From NCBI GenBank assembly GCA_963678675.1, contig OY783192.1, positions 17,509,005 through 17,573,004 on the forward strand: DNA of 64,000 bases, in the 5' to 3' direction. The notes below the pieces were generated by a model, which was not told where the DNA came from, did not search any database, and was given only the letters and a program-made list of their open reading frames with translations. Each line of letters opens with the position of its first letter. Within the stretch, counting starts at the first letter, position 1. The stretch comes from Xiphydria camelus (lineage: Eukaryota > Arthropoda > Insecta > Hymenoptera > Xiphydriidae). Positions 33,621 to 44,887 of this stretch are shown here, piece after piece. The position numbers and the translations under genes are program-made.

Positions 33621-34105
33621 TTACGGTAGTACAGCTATACAGCCTTATTCAGCCTTATCTCTCTAATCGGTATCAGTGATTCCTCATTGACCGTTGTTAC
33701 ACTAGAGACAAAGAAAAGATGAAATAGAAGTGAGGTACATGTACACTTCACATTTGACAGGTCGGTGTATAAATTGGAACTTGTGATAGTACGGAAAAGG
33801 GAATATATCGGTAAAGAAAAAAATTATTATTATTAAATACTATTATACTATTATTTAATACTAAAATTATTATTATTAATTATTATTATTGTTAAATTAT
33901 TATTTTTTTCTTTGCCGATATATTCCATTTTCCGTACTATCACAAGTTCCAATTTATACACCGACCTGTAAAATGTGAAGTGTACATGTACCTCACTTCT
34001 ATTTCATCTTTTCTTTGTCTCTAGTGTAACAACGGTCAATGAGGAATCACTGATGCCGATTAGAGAGATAAGGCTGAATAAGGCTGTACAGCTGTACTAC
34101 CGTAA
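33621..34105. repeat. Foldback element with AT-rich turn
   Basis: From TTACGGTAGTACAGCT to AGCTGTACTACCGTAA, pairing around 33865. The arms contain CAATGAGGAATCACTGAT, GAAGTGAGGTACATGTACAC and TTCCAATTTATACACCGACC, as at 29602-30705. The turn is (TTA/ATT)n. Confidence 0.8.
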
Positions 34106-34164
34106 TAATGTGCCTGCCCAGAGACGGAGAAGAAATGAAATAGAATTGAGGTACATGTACACTA

Positions 34165-34664
34165 AATTGATTAAAAAAAACGCTTTTTTCACTAATTCTT
34201 TTGGCGGGCACTTAAAACGTTAGTATTTAATGTAACTTTGAATATGTCGCCGGGTGCACATTATCACTCAATATTTTGGAGTGTGTCAATCGCTTTTTCT
34301 GATTTCCATTTGAATAACACGATGAAATTGTTGAATCATTGGTTTAGTGCTAATTCCTTCTACGGTAAAAAAATTTCCCCGTGAAAAATTAGGAAAATTG
34401 AGTTTTAGGTGTAATTGACGTAAAGAAATATTATTTTTAATTATTAAATAAAATTAAATGGTAATCACGGGGGAATAAATTGTGCAATTGATTCCCCTAT
34501 AATGGGACCGTGTTATTCAAATGGAAATCAGAAAAAGCGATTGAGACACCACTAAATATTGAGTGAGAATGTGCACCCGGCGATATATTCAAAGTTACAT
34601 TAAATACTAACATTTTAAGTACCCGCCAAGAGAATGAATTAAAAAAGCCTTTTTTTAATCAGTC
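34165..34664. repeat. Foldback element, arms about 180 bp
   Basis: The arms share AACGTTAGTATTTAATGTAA, GCCGGGTGCACATT and GATTTCCATTTGAATAACAC, pairing around 34415. No ORF of note. Confidence 0.75.
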
Positions 34665-34752
34665 TAATGTACACTTTACATTTGATATGTCGGTGTATAA
34701 ATTGGAACGTGTGTGATAGTATAGAAGAGGGAATATATCGCCCTAGTGTACA

Positions 34753-35093
34753 GGGACCGTTCATTACTTACGTAAGGCAATTTTGGTGAATTTTTGCTCC
34801 CACCCCCCGCCATGTAAGACAACGTAAGCTTCCGATGACAACCCCCCTTCGAACTTACGTAAGATTTTGATTTACGAATTTTAAAAAAATGTAACTACTA
34901 CTGACTACTGACTATAGTCTGAGGGTGGGAAGGATTCGAGTGTGTTTCTATGTGAATATGGAAACTTACAGGTTAAAAATCTTACGTAAGAATTATTCAT
35001 AACCCCATTTTATTTACTGTAAGATATCGTAAGATTTTCTTGGACCCCTCCCTCCCCCCCCTGAATTTCCTTACGTAAGTAATGAACGGTCCC
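34753..35093. repeat. MITE, ends GGGACCGTTCATTACTTACG, duplication ACA
   Basis: 341 bp with a 25-bp terminal inverted repeat and ACA on both sides (34750-34752, 35094-35096). Several TTACGTAAG palindromes lie inside. The terminus belongs to a widespread GGG-CCGTTCA class of animal elements; I do not assign the superfamily. Confidence 0.8.
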
Positions 35094-35292
35094 ACAGTAG
35101 TATTACGAAAGTATTATGTTTTTAGTTTTAATATTTTAGTATAAATACTGTACCAGCAATTCAAGCGAAAAGTACATATTATTAGTGCAAGTAGTAATGC
35201 AGTCATGGTAGTGCATATTAATAGTGTATAAACACTACTTCACTAGAAATACCTACTAATTAAAAATACGTAATATTAATATAGGTGTTACA

Positions 35293-35465
35293 TATCGATA
35301 CCTTACTTTGAAAACCTCGTCTTTGAAAACCTAATATGCTTATATTAATAATACAATTCAAATTTGTTAAAAAAGTTGAGTACAAATGATACAAAACTGT
35401 TTTTCTTTGCTACTGCACATTTAAGGAAATTGCACTTACGAGGTTTTCAAAGTAAGGTATCGATA
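35293..35465. repeat. MITE, ends TATCGATACCTTACTTTG
   Basis: Second copy of the 24369-24504 family, longer in the middle, with an extra ACTTTGAAAACCTCGT repeat at the left end. Confidence 0.75.
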
Positions 35466-36540
35466 TATTAAATATATATGATTTCAATCTTCTTTGTTAG
35501 GATGAAAAATTGAATCGCTTTACCTTACTAACTATCAACTTTTGTTATATGTTATTTTTGGCCCATTTTCGGACAATACTTTTTTTAAGATTCCATTTTT
35601 ATCTACAATAATGTCCTATTTCGATACGAGACAAAAGTTTATATAGTAAATGACAAGATAATATCGATTCAAATTTCTTTCCTAGAAAAAAAAGTGAAAT
35701 AAGTATTTGTTGTATATTCATAGTTTAAATTTCCGACTGAAAATGTTTGCATTACTCTAAAATGTAATATATTAATTATAAAATAACTTTATAACATTTC
35801 CTCGGAATTATTGCTCTTATTTAGCACCCTTCCATTTAAAATTAGTTTGTGGTTAATAAAATTTCGACGAAGCTGCCAGTCAAAAATCGTGCTAGGGCTC
35901 TGATCGGGCAGCCCTGTTGGGCCCCGATCGGGTTTGCCCGACAAGGCCCTCATCCCCAAACCGCGTTACAAAAGTCATCGGGCCCTGGTCGGGCAGTTCT
36001 ACGTCATAGACAAGTTCGTCTATTAAAACTAAAAGGCAATTGGTGTGCCGAACTACTACTGCGATAATGTGCCCGAGTTCACGGTCTATTCTGCAATTAA
36101 CGTTAACATAATCGTGATTATGCTCGGATGATGGGTATTCCAAAAGAGGTAAGTTGATACTAAACATCGGATGCTGTAATCTGACTTGCTAGTGTAGTTT
36201 GCAACTGGAACATCATCGCAGGAATAATTTGTCTACGATTAGTCACAATCATTGATCGTTGCCCCCTACGATCAACACAATTCGTACAAGGTAAATGCTT
36301 TGAAAGAAGTAAAAGTTACTTAGAGCAGGAATAGTTGAAACGAAAATCGCATATTGCAATGAAAGTACTATGGGTGAAAGGCGCTCGTTGACAAGCCTGA
36401 CATTCTCCGATCCATCGAATCATCTTTTTACGGACAGGACATGAGCTAGATCCTCTTCGGTTACACCTGTACGAGATGACATGTCAGAAAATCGTGAGTC
36501 TTCATGAAAATCTTCTAACCTACTCGTTCTGTAATAATAC
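35466..36540. repeat. AT-rich DNA, then partial 20088-type foldback (inverted)
   Basis: 35466-35890 shows no gene. 36007-36540 is the left half of the ACAGAACGAGTAGGTT foldback in inverted orientation, cut at 36007 by the GC-rich element end and at 36541 by the TTAA insertion. Confidence 0.6.
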
Positions 36541-36544
36541 TTAA

Positions 36545-37836
36545 GGGGTTATACGCAGTCAGAAGGCCGAAAAATACCGATTTTTCAAGAATTTTTCCTG
36601 GGAAGACATTTAAATTTATTGACTTAAAAATTTATATACATATTGTGACAACTTTTAGTTTTACTTTCATATGTTTCATTTGTCAAAATATTTATTTTTA
36701 AAGCTGCTAGAACCGATCTCTGGGAGCTCCTCTAAGAAAAAAGCGTCTTGCGGTGAGCACGATATCTCTGGATTGCATCATCTAAAATGAAAAAACCAAA
36801 CAAATTTCGATAATATAAGGTATTATCTAGTATTTAATCGAAGGAATAAGCAAAATATTAATTTTTGACAAAATTGCGGCTACTCAAAACAAAAGTATCG
36901 ATTTTCGACATAAATTTAGACCTTAAATTGTTCATAAAATGGAAAATATTAATCGGCCAGAAAAAACCTTCGATCAATTACTAAAAAATAGACTCAAAAA
37001 GCTTGTGTAAAAATTTGAGACTGATCGGTTCAGCCGTTTCCGAGATATCTTGCTCACCGACTTCAAAAACGCAGTTTCGAGAAAAACGCGTTTAAAGTTT
37101 CAACAGCACGTTACACATAGTAAAAGGACTAAAATCTATGGTACGAACTGCACACTTATCACATAACAAAACAATTTTAAAACCAAGTCCTCGTTCAGAA
37201 GCAGTTTCAAACTTCACAATTCCGTCACAGATTTTACACTTCACATATTTAGAAATTGCCGCAAACACTGTAATAAAGTTCAAAATTCGATATTCGGCAG
37301 ATGAATCACGCGGAATGAAGATTTCTTCTTGCATTTTAAATTGTTTCGCTGAGGCACTAAAACTACTTTTATCCGTCTCAGCTGTCTTCGGATTAAAAAT
37401 ATTTCTTCGCTTTTTTGGTCTCGACTTTTGCACACCTTGGAAGATGCTCTCTTTTCTCTACTACACTTCATTTTCACAGAGAAATCACAACAGAAAATAT
37501 AAACGAACGTACAAGTTTACTGCTTGGCTTCGCTATTTAGACTGATTACTTTTCAATATAACAGTTTGGGTATCTGAAATAAGGCATAACGGTATCAAAG
37601 CGCATTCCAGGTAATTAGCTGCCGCTATTTGTAAAATTAGCTACCGCGCTACCTCTTGGGCCTCTGCTCCTAGTTTCTAACGCTCCGAGATGTCTTTGCA
37701 AATGTACGTGTAACTTCGAGAATAATCGTCGGATTGACATGAAATTTTCTGTGTATATACATAAATATATGTACATTACGAAAATAAAATTTAAAAAAAA
37801 ATCGATTTTTTGAAAATCCTGACTGCGTATAACCCC
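36545..37836. mobile_element. TTAA-duplicating element, ends GGGGTTATACGCAGTCAG
   Basis: TTAA at 36541-36544 and 37837-37840 flank an 18-bp perfect terminal inverted repeat. The insertion splits a foldback flank that continues on the other side (AATAATACTTAA / TTAATAATAAAAAGC), matching uninterrupted copies near 20085 and 40905. The 1.29-kb element carries a transposase N-terminal remnant on the minus strand. Confidence 0.8.
37092..37433 (-). pseudogene. Mutator-like transposase domain, N-terminal remnant
   Basis: A basic amino end (KSRPKKRR) is followed by YRILNFITVFAAIS, CKICDGIVKFE, SERGLGFKIVLLCDKC and SPFTMCN. Two CxxC pairs around a RGLGFKI motif are typical of the Mutator-like transposase domain proteins common in ants and other arthropods. 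The family's usual next step (a Gly/Asn-rich core and the acidic catalytic residues) is missing: the ORF stops at 113 codons. Whether this protein ever mobilised the TTAA element is unknown; it is unusual for Mutator, which makes 9-bp duplications. Confidence 0.6.
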
Positions 37837-37859
37837 TTAATAATAAAAAGCTATTATCC

Positions 37860-38996
37860 TACATGTATACATATTCTCCTGATGAATAAATTCTAAAAAA
37901 AATGTAGTAAAATCTCTCCACAAAAACAGATTCTCTGTAAAAAAAGGCGGCATGTTCATTCAGTGCCAACAAAAATTGATACGTAAATCTGTCAGATATC
38001 TACAAGATGTTTATATGTCTAAAAAATGACATTTATATTTGTTATAAAAATAGTTGAAATCTAGATATCTAACAGACAAAGTGAAAAATATAAGGGCTCT
38101 CTAGTCTATAAATCCCTTTCAAAATATCACGAGAATAAATCAAAAGTAACGTGGTTATAATTAATTGGCTCATGTCGGTATAAAATGTGAAACTTTAATT
38201 TTGTGGTAATAAAAAGCTATTCTCCTACATGTACGTATTCTCCTCATAAATAAATTCCAAAAAGTAGTGAAATCCCCCCACAAAAACAGATTCTCTGTAA
38301 AAAAAGGCGGCATGTTCATTCAGTGCCAACAAAAATTGATACGTAAAATACCCTCCAAAAAAGATTTGAAATCAATTAAGATCGCCATGTTCAAGAGTTA
38401 TATATAAAAAGTAAAAGGCATCATTTGAAAGGGAAATTATTGTCAATCAAGTGACTACAAAATTCGACTAAAAAAATTTATAAAAAAATTTTAATAAATA
38501 AGAACGCCGCGTTTTTTTCCTTCAAAATAAAAAATTCAGACACAGAATTATACTCAATGTTTATGCACTTATGATTTTAAATAAATTCATACACCTATAT
38601 GATACCACCAGTATACCGAATGTCGCAAGAGAAACCAATCAGGCGGGGGCCTTCTGAATTTCTCTGAATTTGACTTCGACAGTGCAATTTATGAATCACT
38701 CTAGCACCGTCCAAGCACTGCCAATTATTCGGTATAATGGACAAAATATGAAAACTTAAACGCGGCAAGTTCTTTTTTATTAAAATTTTTTAATAAATTT
38801 TTTTAGTCGAATTTTGTAGTCACTTGATTTACAATAATTTTCCTTTCAAATGATGCCTTTTACTTTTTATATATAACTCTTGAACATGGCGATCTTAATT
38901 GATTTCAAATCTTTTTTGGAGAGTATTTTACGTATCAATTTTTGTTGGCACTGAATGAACATGCCGCCTTTTTTACAGAGAATCTGTTTTTGAGTG
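37860..38996. repeat. Inverted copy of the 18,950-20,090 foldback pair
   Basis: 38265-38990 is the CAGAGAATCTGTTTT foldback with the small TACCGAATGTC-ended element at its turn (38612-38736). 37860-38260 is the link segment. The order mirrors 18950-20090. Confidence 0.7.
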
Positions 38997-39276
38997 TATG
39001 AAATTACTCCAGATGGTGTTATGCAAATTAAGACTTTTTTGCAGAATAAGTCCCTTTGTAATGAGAATACATGTTGATTTTTTCTCTGAAATTTTTGCTG
39101 GCTGCTGTACTTTAAATTCAGAGAGAGAGAGAGAGTGCAGTCGATAATAACTCTACAATTAGGGTAGTGTGGCTTAAAGCATTTTGGTAATGTATTAACT
39201 ACCGCGTGTTTGCTAGGCCAATAAATGTAATTTTTGGTAGCATGAGAAAAATTTCTTAAAATATCGAAAAAAAAGT
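38997..39276. other. 3' flank of the THAP-DDE remnant
   Basis: Interrupts the foldback arm at the end of CAGAGAATCTGTTTTTG. Contains a short (GA)n at 39121-39134. No terminal inverted repeat found. Confidence 0.35.
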
Positions 39277-39997
39277 CTAGAAACAGTACTGCGATGCAAA
39301 GAAAATAGCACTCCCAAAGCAGAAAACGTTGTCAGTTTTTAATTTCATTAGGAAAATTAAAAGTCTGTTAGCTTTCGAGACTTTGAATTCTTTACGCGTC
39401 TTTAGCATACCCATAAATTTATTAAATACATCTTTTTTTATCCCCGTTAAATCTACAAAATCTGTTTCGCTTCGTAAAGAATCGAAGTCATGAAAGGACT
39501 CGCAATCTAAACATTTGTTTTCTTTATCATTAGCAGTGGAATTGATCAGTCCACATTTTACATTTCTCATTGAATCTGAACGCTGCTTTCTGAAAATGTT
39601 GCTCTGTGCGCAAGAATCAATTTTATCGCTGTTATGTCTCACATAAAAACAGCAAGTAAATGTTTTTTCTACAACTGGACCAGTAAACACGTCATCAAAT
39701 TCTTTCTCTGTTTGGCATGCAACTTCTTTAAAATGTAGTTGAGATTCACATAATCCTAGGTTTTCCGATGAATCTTCAGCATTAACCGCAGTCAATTCTG
39801 TTTCTTGCTTAGAACTTTCCCTTTTCTATAAACGCTGAAATCTTGAATCGTTCAACACACTGGGAACTTGTTTCTGTGTTGGAAATAATGTTGGGTTATA
39901 TGCAGGATGATTTGGGTGTTCCAATTTTTTGCCGCAAACAAAACGTGAACTGCAAAGCCTTGTATTTCTAGTTGGAATCCACAGTGAGCCATCTTCA
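39277..39997 (-). pseudogene. THAP-HTH-DDE-type transposase, N-terminal half
   Basis: The exon begins after a clear acceptor (CTTTTTAG at 39998-40005) and reads the back half of a THAP domain, W.PTRNTRLCSSRFVCGKK, then HPNHPAYNPTLFPT. An in-frame TAG (39826-39828) interrupts the linker. Then ACQTEKEF, a cysteine-poor spacer, and FVDLTGIKKDVFNKFMGML with RLLIFLMKLKT, the helix-turn-helix found before DDE_Tnp_4 catalytic domains. It ends at 39277 before any catalytic Asp. The first THAP exon (CxxC part) and the DDE domain are missing. Confidence 0.7.
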
Positions 39998-40329
39998 CTA
40001 AAAAGAAAAATGGCGAACTATATATTGAATACATTTTGTTTACATATAAAAATATATATTCAATAGGTATATACCTATTATTATTTAATTTAATCTTATT
40101 TCTTGTGAATTATTATACAGGATAATTTAAATAAGTTTAATGTAATAAAAAATATAAATAACGTATGTACTGAACAGAGGGTATTAAAAGAATTAAAGCA
40201 ATCCTAAATCACTTTTTGCACGTACTTCATCCGTTTAACGCTGTTAATCCATTTTTGTCGACGATTTCTTGAAATTTCGTTGTCTTGGGGAAACTTGTAG
40301 AAGCTTACATCTTTCGGCGTATTTCCGTA
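39998..40329. other. No gene recognised
   Basis: AT-rich, with an AATAGGTATATACCTATT palindrome at 40061-40078. The expected first THAP exon could not be found. Confidence 0.35.
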
Positions 40330-40890
40330 TCAATTAAAATCGCCATGTTCAAGATTTATATATAAAAAGTATGCGGCATCATTTGAAAGGAAAATTATTG
40401 TAAATCAAGTTACTAAAAAATTCGGCTAAGAAATTTATTACAAAATTTTAATAAAAAAGAACTTGCCGCATTTAAGAGAGAGAGTATTCATATTTTGTCC
40501 ACTATATACTGGTGGTATCATATAAGTGTATAAACAGAGTATAATTCGGTGTCTGAATTTTTTATTTTGAATGAAAAAACGCGGCGTTCTTTTTTATTAA
40601 AATTTTTTAATAAATTTTTTAGCCGAATTTTTTAGTAACTTGATTTACAATAATTTTCCTTTCAAATGATGCCTTTTCCTTTTTATATATAAATCTTGAA
40701 CATGGCGATTTTAATTGATTTCAAATCTTTTTGGGGAGTATTTTACGTATCAATTTTTGTTGGCACTGAATGAACATGCCGCCTTTTTTTTTACAGAGGA
40801 TCTGTTTTTGTAGGGGGATTTCACTACTTTTTGGAATTTATTCATCAGGAGAATATGTACATGTAGGAGAATAGTTTTTTATTATTAAGT
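40330..40890. repeat. CAGAGAATCTG-type foldback, left end truncated
   Basis: The arms TCAATTAAAATCGCCATGTT... and mirror pair around 40520; (GA)n and TGTCCACTATA lie at the turn without the nested TACCGAAT element that the two other copies carry. This is an uninterrupted (empty) copy. Confidence 0.65.
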
Positions 40891-40899
40891 ATTACTGCA

Positions 40900-41740
40900 G
40901 AACGAGTAGGTTAGAAGATTTTCATGAAGACTCACGATTTTCTGACATATCATCTCGTACAGGTGCAACAGAAGAGGATCTAACCCGTGTCCTGTCCGTA
41001 AAAAGATGACTCGATGGACATCGGAGAATGTCAATCTTGTCAACGAGCGCCTTTTACCCATAGTACTTTCATTGCAATATGCGCTTTTCGTTTTAACTAT
41101 TCCTGTTTTAAGTAACTTTTACTTCTTTCAAAGTATTTAACTTGTACGAATTGTTGATCGTAGGGGGCAACGATCAATGATTGTGACTAATCATAGACAA
41201 ATTATTCCTGCGATGATGTTCCAGTTTCAAAGCATACACTAGCAAGTCAGCTTACAGCATCCGATGTTTAGTATCAACTTACCTCTTTTGGAACACCCAT
41301 CACCCGAGCATAATCACGATTATGTTAACGTTAATTGCAGAATAGACCGCGAGCTCGGGCACATTATCGCAGAAGTACCTAGTTCGGCACACCGAATTGC
41401 CTTTTAGTTTTAATAGACGAACTTGTCTACGACGAGTCTCTAGTATCGATCGCTGCCTCCTACCACGAACAGTTCATAAAAGGTTATTACCTTGAAAGAG
41501 AAGTAAAAGCTATTTAACGCTGGAATAGTTGAATGAAACGAGAAGTGCGTATTACAATTAATGTACCGTGGGTAATAGGCGCTCGGTGACAAGCCTGACA
41601 TTCTCCGATGTCCATCGAGTCATCTTTTTACAGACAGGACACGAGCTAGATCCTTTTCGGTTGCACCTGTACGAGATTCCATGTTAGAATAGCGCGACTC
41701 TTCATGAAAATCTTCTAACCTACTCGTTCTGTAGTAATAC
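40900..41740. repeat. ACAGAACGAGTAGGTT foldback, full copy
   Basis: Same as 20088-20938, turning near 41320, with arms ending in CTACTCGTTCTG(T/C)AGTAAT. Confidence 0.75.
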
Positions 41741-42120
41741 TTAATATCTCTGGAAGTTGAAGCAACAGTTATTGGCAAAAATCGGACACCGATTTTTAAA
41801 CACTTGAGGAATCTCATCGAAGAAACCCGAATGATTATTTCTTATCACTTCTACGCATTATTTGTCATTATTTATAAATTAACGATTTCGAGGTTAGATG
41901 CTTCGATCTCCCGAATTGACAGCTACTGGGAGATCAGACGTTTGACACTTCTCGCTCGGCTCGTAAGACCGCAGCGCACTCTCCCGAAACCAATTCTAAT
42001 CCGGCCAAATGTCAGGGAAATTCAAAAGTTGGAGTTTGCCATCGGACATACTGTTTACTCTTCCAATGACCCCGACGAATTATTTCATAGCATGTAAAGA
42101 TACCACTTATCACAGTATAT

Positions 42121-42715
42121 ACAGGGTCAGTCGCACAATACACGCCAACAAATGGGTTGCATATCGCTCGGCGCTTAGGAGATACCGGCGATTCCTGAAA
42201 TTTAATGGTAATTACGTTAGCCCGGACTCAAACCAAAGAGACGTATCAATTTGAAAAACATCGGCTAACTTTTAGTGTAGGTGAAGGGTGCTCCGAAAAA
42301 TGTGAGAGCTGTTTGTGTTTTTATTATTAATAAATAGAAACCGTGCTATTTTTCTGTAGTCATTCATCGAACATAGACAGCAGAAAAGGAGTCGAAATGC
42401 AATCAGATAAGTTAATTTCTGAATTACTTCATTTAGCCTCATTTTGATAACCTATAAAGAATACATATCTTTGTGGTCACTTCTTTTTTTCTTTCAGCAT
42501 TGCATATGAGGACGGGACGAACTCTTTGAGGACTAAGCGGAATTAATCTTTTTACATATTGGAGAATCCAAGTCGTGGGAGAAGAACAAAAACATCGGAG
42601 TAACTACAATATCGGGGTAACTATAATACTTTATTTCTATTTTTTTTCTCATCGGTGCTTGCCCTCTGCCTTCCTACTACAAGTTTCGATTTATATACTA
42701 AATTTTATTTTATTT
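42121..42715. other. Dispersed transposon DNA
   Basis: 42395-42510 matches 28500-28640 and 32515-32635. No intact gene. It likely belongs to the same element as the transposase scrap that follows. Confidence 0.45.
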
Positions 42716-42901
42716 TTAGTTCATCGCCTCCACTCCATCGCCTTCGACTTCTTCTACCCAGTGAGGATTTCTTACGGACCAATAGTGGGCGTTGTGATTA
42801 TTCACTAATCCTTCGTTGTAGAATTTCGATTCGTCTGTGAACAAAATCTTCTGACGAACGAGGGATCGTCCACTTGGCGTTACAAGAACCAGTCGGAATA
42901 G
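42716..42901 (-). pseudogene. DDE transposase fragment (Tc1/mariner-like, DDE_3 type)
   Basis: 62 codons: LVLVTPSGRSLV, QKILFTDESKFY, GLVNNHNAHYWSVRNPHWVE, then a stop. F(T/S)DE followed by F...G.VN.HN..YW....PHW is the second-Asp region of a transposase type common in ants. The neighbouring repeat sequence carries the rest only as scraps (28935-29445). The final residues may be intron read-through. Confidence 0.65.
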
Positions 42902-43227
42902 TTCATTCGTCGAACTATTGAAGTTATTGGGTTGAAGCTAATTTTTAATTTTTCCACATATTCAGCTACATATCTCGAAAATGGTTAGGCGTATTTACGT
43001 CAAATATTTTTTTTAGATATTAAAAATTGAGATCTTCAACTTTTGTAATAGGTATTTTTCACGTTGGAGCGATAGGAAGCAAGATAACAAAATCCGCGAC
43101 CTTTGACCTCTTATATGTCACGAAGCTCCAGTGCGTCGGTGCCGTAACTTTCAGGCATATATTGGTACATCATAATAAGCAGTATAAAAAAACAAATTTT
43201 GGTGAGCTCGATTTTTAGAAGATTGCA

Positions 43228-43794
43228 TAATTTTCAAGCTAAATGTCCTGGACTATGAAGAAATCGTTGAAAAGGTCCACGACTTTATCCTCGCTGATCG
43301 CCGAACGAAAGTGCATGAAGTAGCCGAGGCTGTGGAGGTGTCGTATCTAACGGCAATCAATATTTTATACGATAAGTTAGGGCTGAGAAAGCTGTCTGCT
43401 TGATGGGTGCTGCGATTGCTCACGATAGACAACAAGCGGATACGGATGTCAGTTTCAAATCAGTGTTTGGAACTCTTCAAGCGAAATCCGTGGGAGTTTT
43501 TGTATCGAGTCGTCACCATTGATGAAACCTGGATTCATTACTATACGCCCGAGACCAAACAACAACCGAAGTAATGGACCTTTCCAGGCGAATCTGCTCC
43601 GAAGAAGGCGAAAACGGCGCCATCGGCCAGAAAGGTCATGGCGTCGATTTTTTTGGGATGCGAAAAGGATAATCTTTATTGACTTTTTGAAGAAAGAAAG
43701 CACGATCACGGGGAAATACTACAGTGCATTATTATTATACAGACTCGATGCGGAATTGAAGAAGACACGGCCTTATTTGTGCGCCGAAGACTAA
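43228..43794 (+). pseudogene. mariner transposase, inactivated
   Basis: The reading begins at EEIVEKVHDFILADRRTK (paired-like DNA-binding part) and continues with AINILYDKLGLRKLSA, stop, WVLRLLT, then VVTIDETWIHYYTPETKQQ (first catalytic Asp, IDETW), PK, stop, WTFPGESAPKKAK, RKVMASIF. A one-base insertion in a T run near 43652 shifts the frame to WDAKRIIFIDFLKKESTITG (second catalytic Asp, FIDFL), then KYYSALL...KKTRP. Typical mariner is about 345 residues; the amino end and C-terminal third are missing. Two stops and one shift make it dead. No TIR found. Confidence 0.85.
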
Positions 43795-43871
43795 CTCTTA
43801 GGAGTTATCCGATAGCGGTTACTTACAAGGAAACCTTCCCAGGTGTACCGCGCGGATTTCGTTCATTCTGA

Positions 43872-44690
43872 TCCGCATGTCCTGTGGCCAACCGCGCAGG
43901 TGAGCTCCGACCTGAATTCTTGACTTCGGCAGTATTTATGGTACAGTTAGAGTGGGCTTCTCAGACGAGTGCGCTGCATAGGAACGAAAAGTGTCGACTG
44001 CTCTTCTAATAGCTGTCAATTCGGGAGATCGAAGCGTTTCGTGTAGCCTCAAAATCGTAAAGTTTTGAATTAGTAGTGAATAATTTGTAGAAGTGATGAG
44101 AAATAATCATAAATAATCTTCCGAATTGACACCTTAGGTATCGCTCACGCCACTTCGTAAAACTACTTCCTAGACACGCGCGGTGCTAGCGCGGAAATAA
44201 TTTCTGAAACAAATAGGCATGAGGCGTGTAATTCGGTTGGACATCGAAAAAACCCGAATGATTGTTAACTCTCACTTCTGAACATTACTTACCATTTATT
44301 CAAAGATTCACGATTTCAAGCTTAGACTTCGATCTCCCGAATTGATAGCCATCGGGAGATCAGACGATTCACACTTTTCGTAAGAACGCAGCGTAAGAGC
44401 GAAAAGCGTCGTCTGATTTCCCGATGGTTGTCACACAATTCGGAAGATTATTTATGATTATTTCTCATCACTTCGATAAATTATTCACTACTAATTCAAA
44501 ACTTTACGATTTTGAGGTTACACGAAACGCTTCGATCTCCCGAATTGACAGCTATTAGAAGAGCAGTCGACACTTTTCGTTCTTATGCAGTGTACTCGTC
44601 TGAAGCCCACTCTAACTGTACCATAAATACTGCCGAAGTCAAGAATTGAGGTCGCAGCTCATCTGCGCGGTTGGCCATAGGACATGCGGT
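43872..44690. repeat. Foldback element, ACCGTATGTCC family, 820 bp
   Basis: The termini are TCCGCATGTCCTGTGGCCAA and its mirror with GGACATGCGGT, and TTGACTTCGGCAGTAT lies at 43920 and, inverted, 44627-44642. It pairs around 44281. Nested at the turn is another hairpin (44300-44440, TCGGGAGATCAGACG and mirror). Confidence 0.8.
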
Positions 44691-44887
44691 AGATAGATGT
44701 GCACTAAAAACGAATTTGACTCTCAAATTGATTGTTCCTAAACAATTTTATAAAGCCAAATTTCAGTACAAGTCGATCGTTTATCGTACAAGTCCGCCGC
44801 GCCACGCGCCTAAATGCATCGAAGGTCACGGCCGAAACTTGTTGTCAGCAGAACAGAGAGCGCTACTTTTGAGCGTACTAATATAAT

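Larger units (their letters stand above)
31446..36003. mobile_element. Insertion bounded by GAACTGCCCGA, GC-rich ends
   Basis: The ends are GAACTGCCCGAGTAGAAATG on the left and TCGGGCAGTTC on the right, followed inward by GC-rich words built from CCCGATCGGG, GGGCCCGG and GGCATGCCCT. It interrupts a 20088-20938 type foldback: left DNA stops after GAACTG and right DNA resumes at TAGACAAGTTCG. The interior contains at least six further elements. Confidence 0.5.
30810..42120. mobile_element. 11-kb inverted-repeat structure with many later insertions
   Basis: 30810-31440 (less the MITE at 31021-31181) is inverted at 41490-42120 (coordinate sum about 72926). The shared part includes ACAGTATGTCCGATGGC, a variant of the ACCGTATGTCC terminus, about 60 bp inside each outer edge, GTCAGGGAAATTCAAAAGTT and CCGAATTGACAGC..CTGGGAGATC. 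Between lie copies of the 20-kb type foldbacks and several younger elements listed separately. It may be one very large foldback or an inverted duplication expanded by insertions. Confidence 0.55.

Noticed and set aside
43228..43794. Active mariner
   Set aside because: Two stops, one frameshift, missing amino and carboxyl ends, no terminal inverted repeats found.
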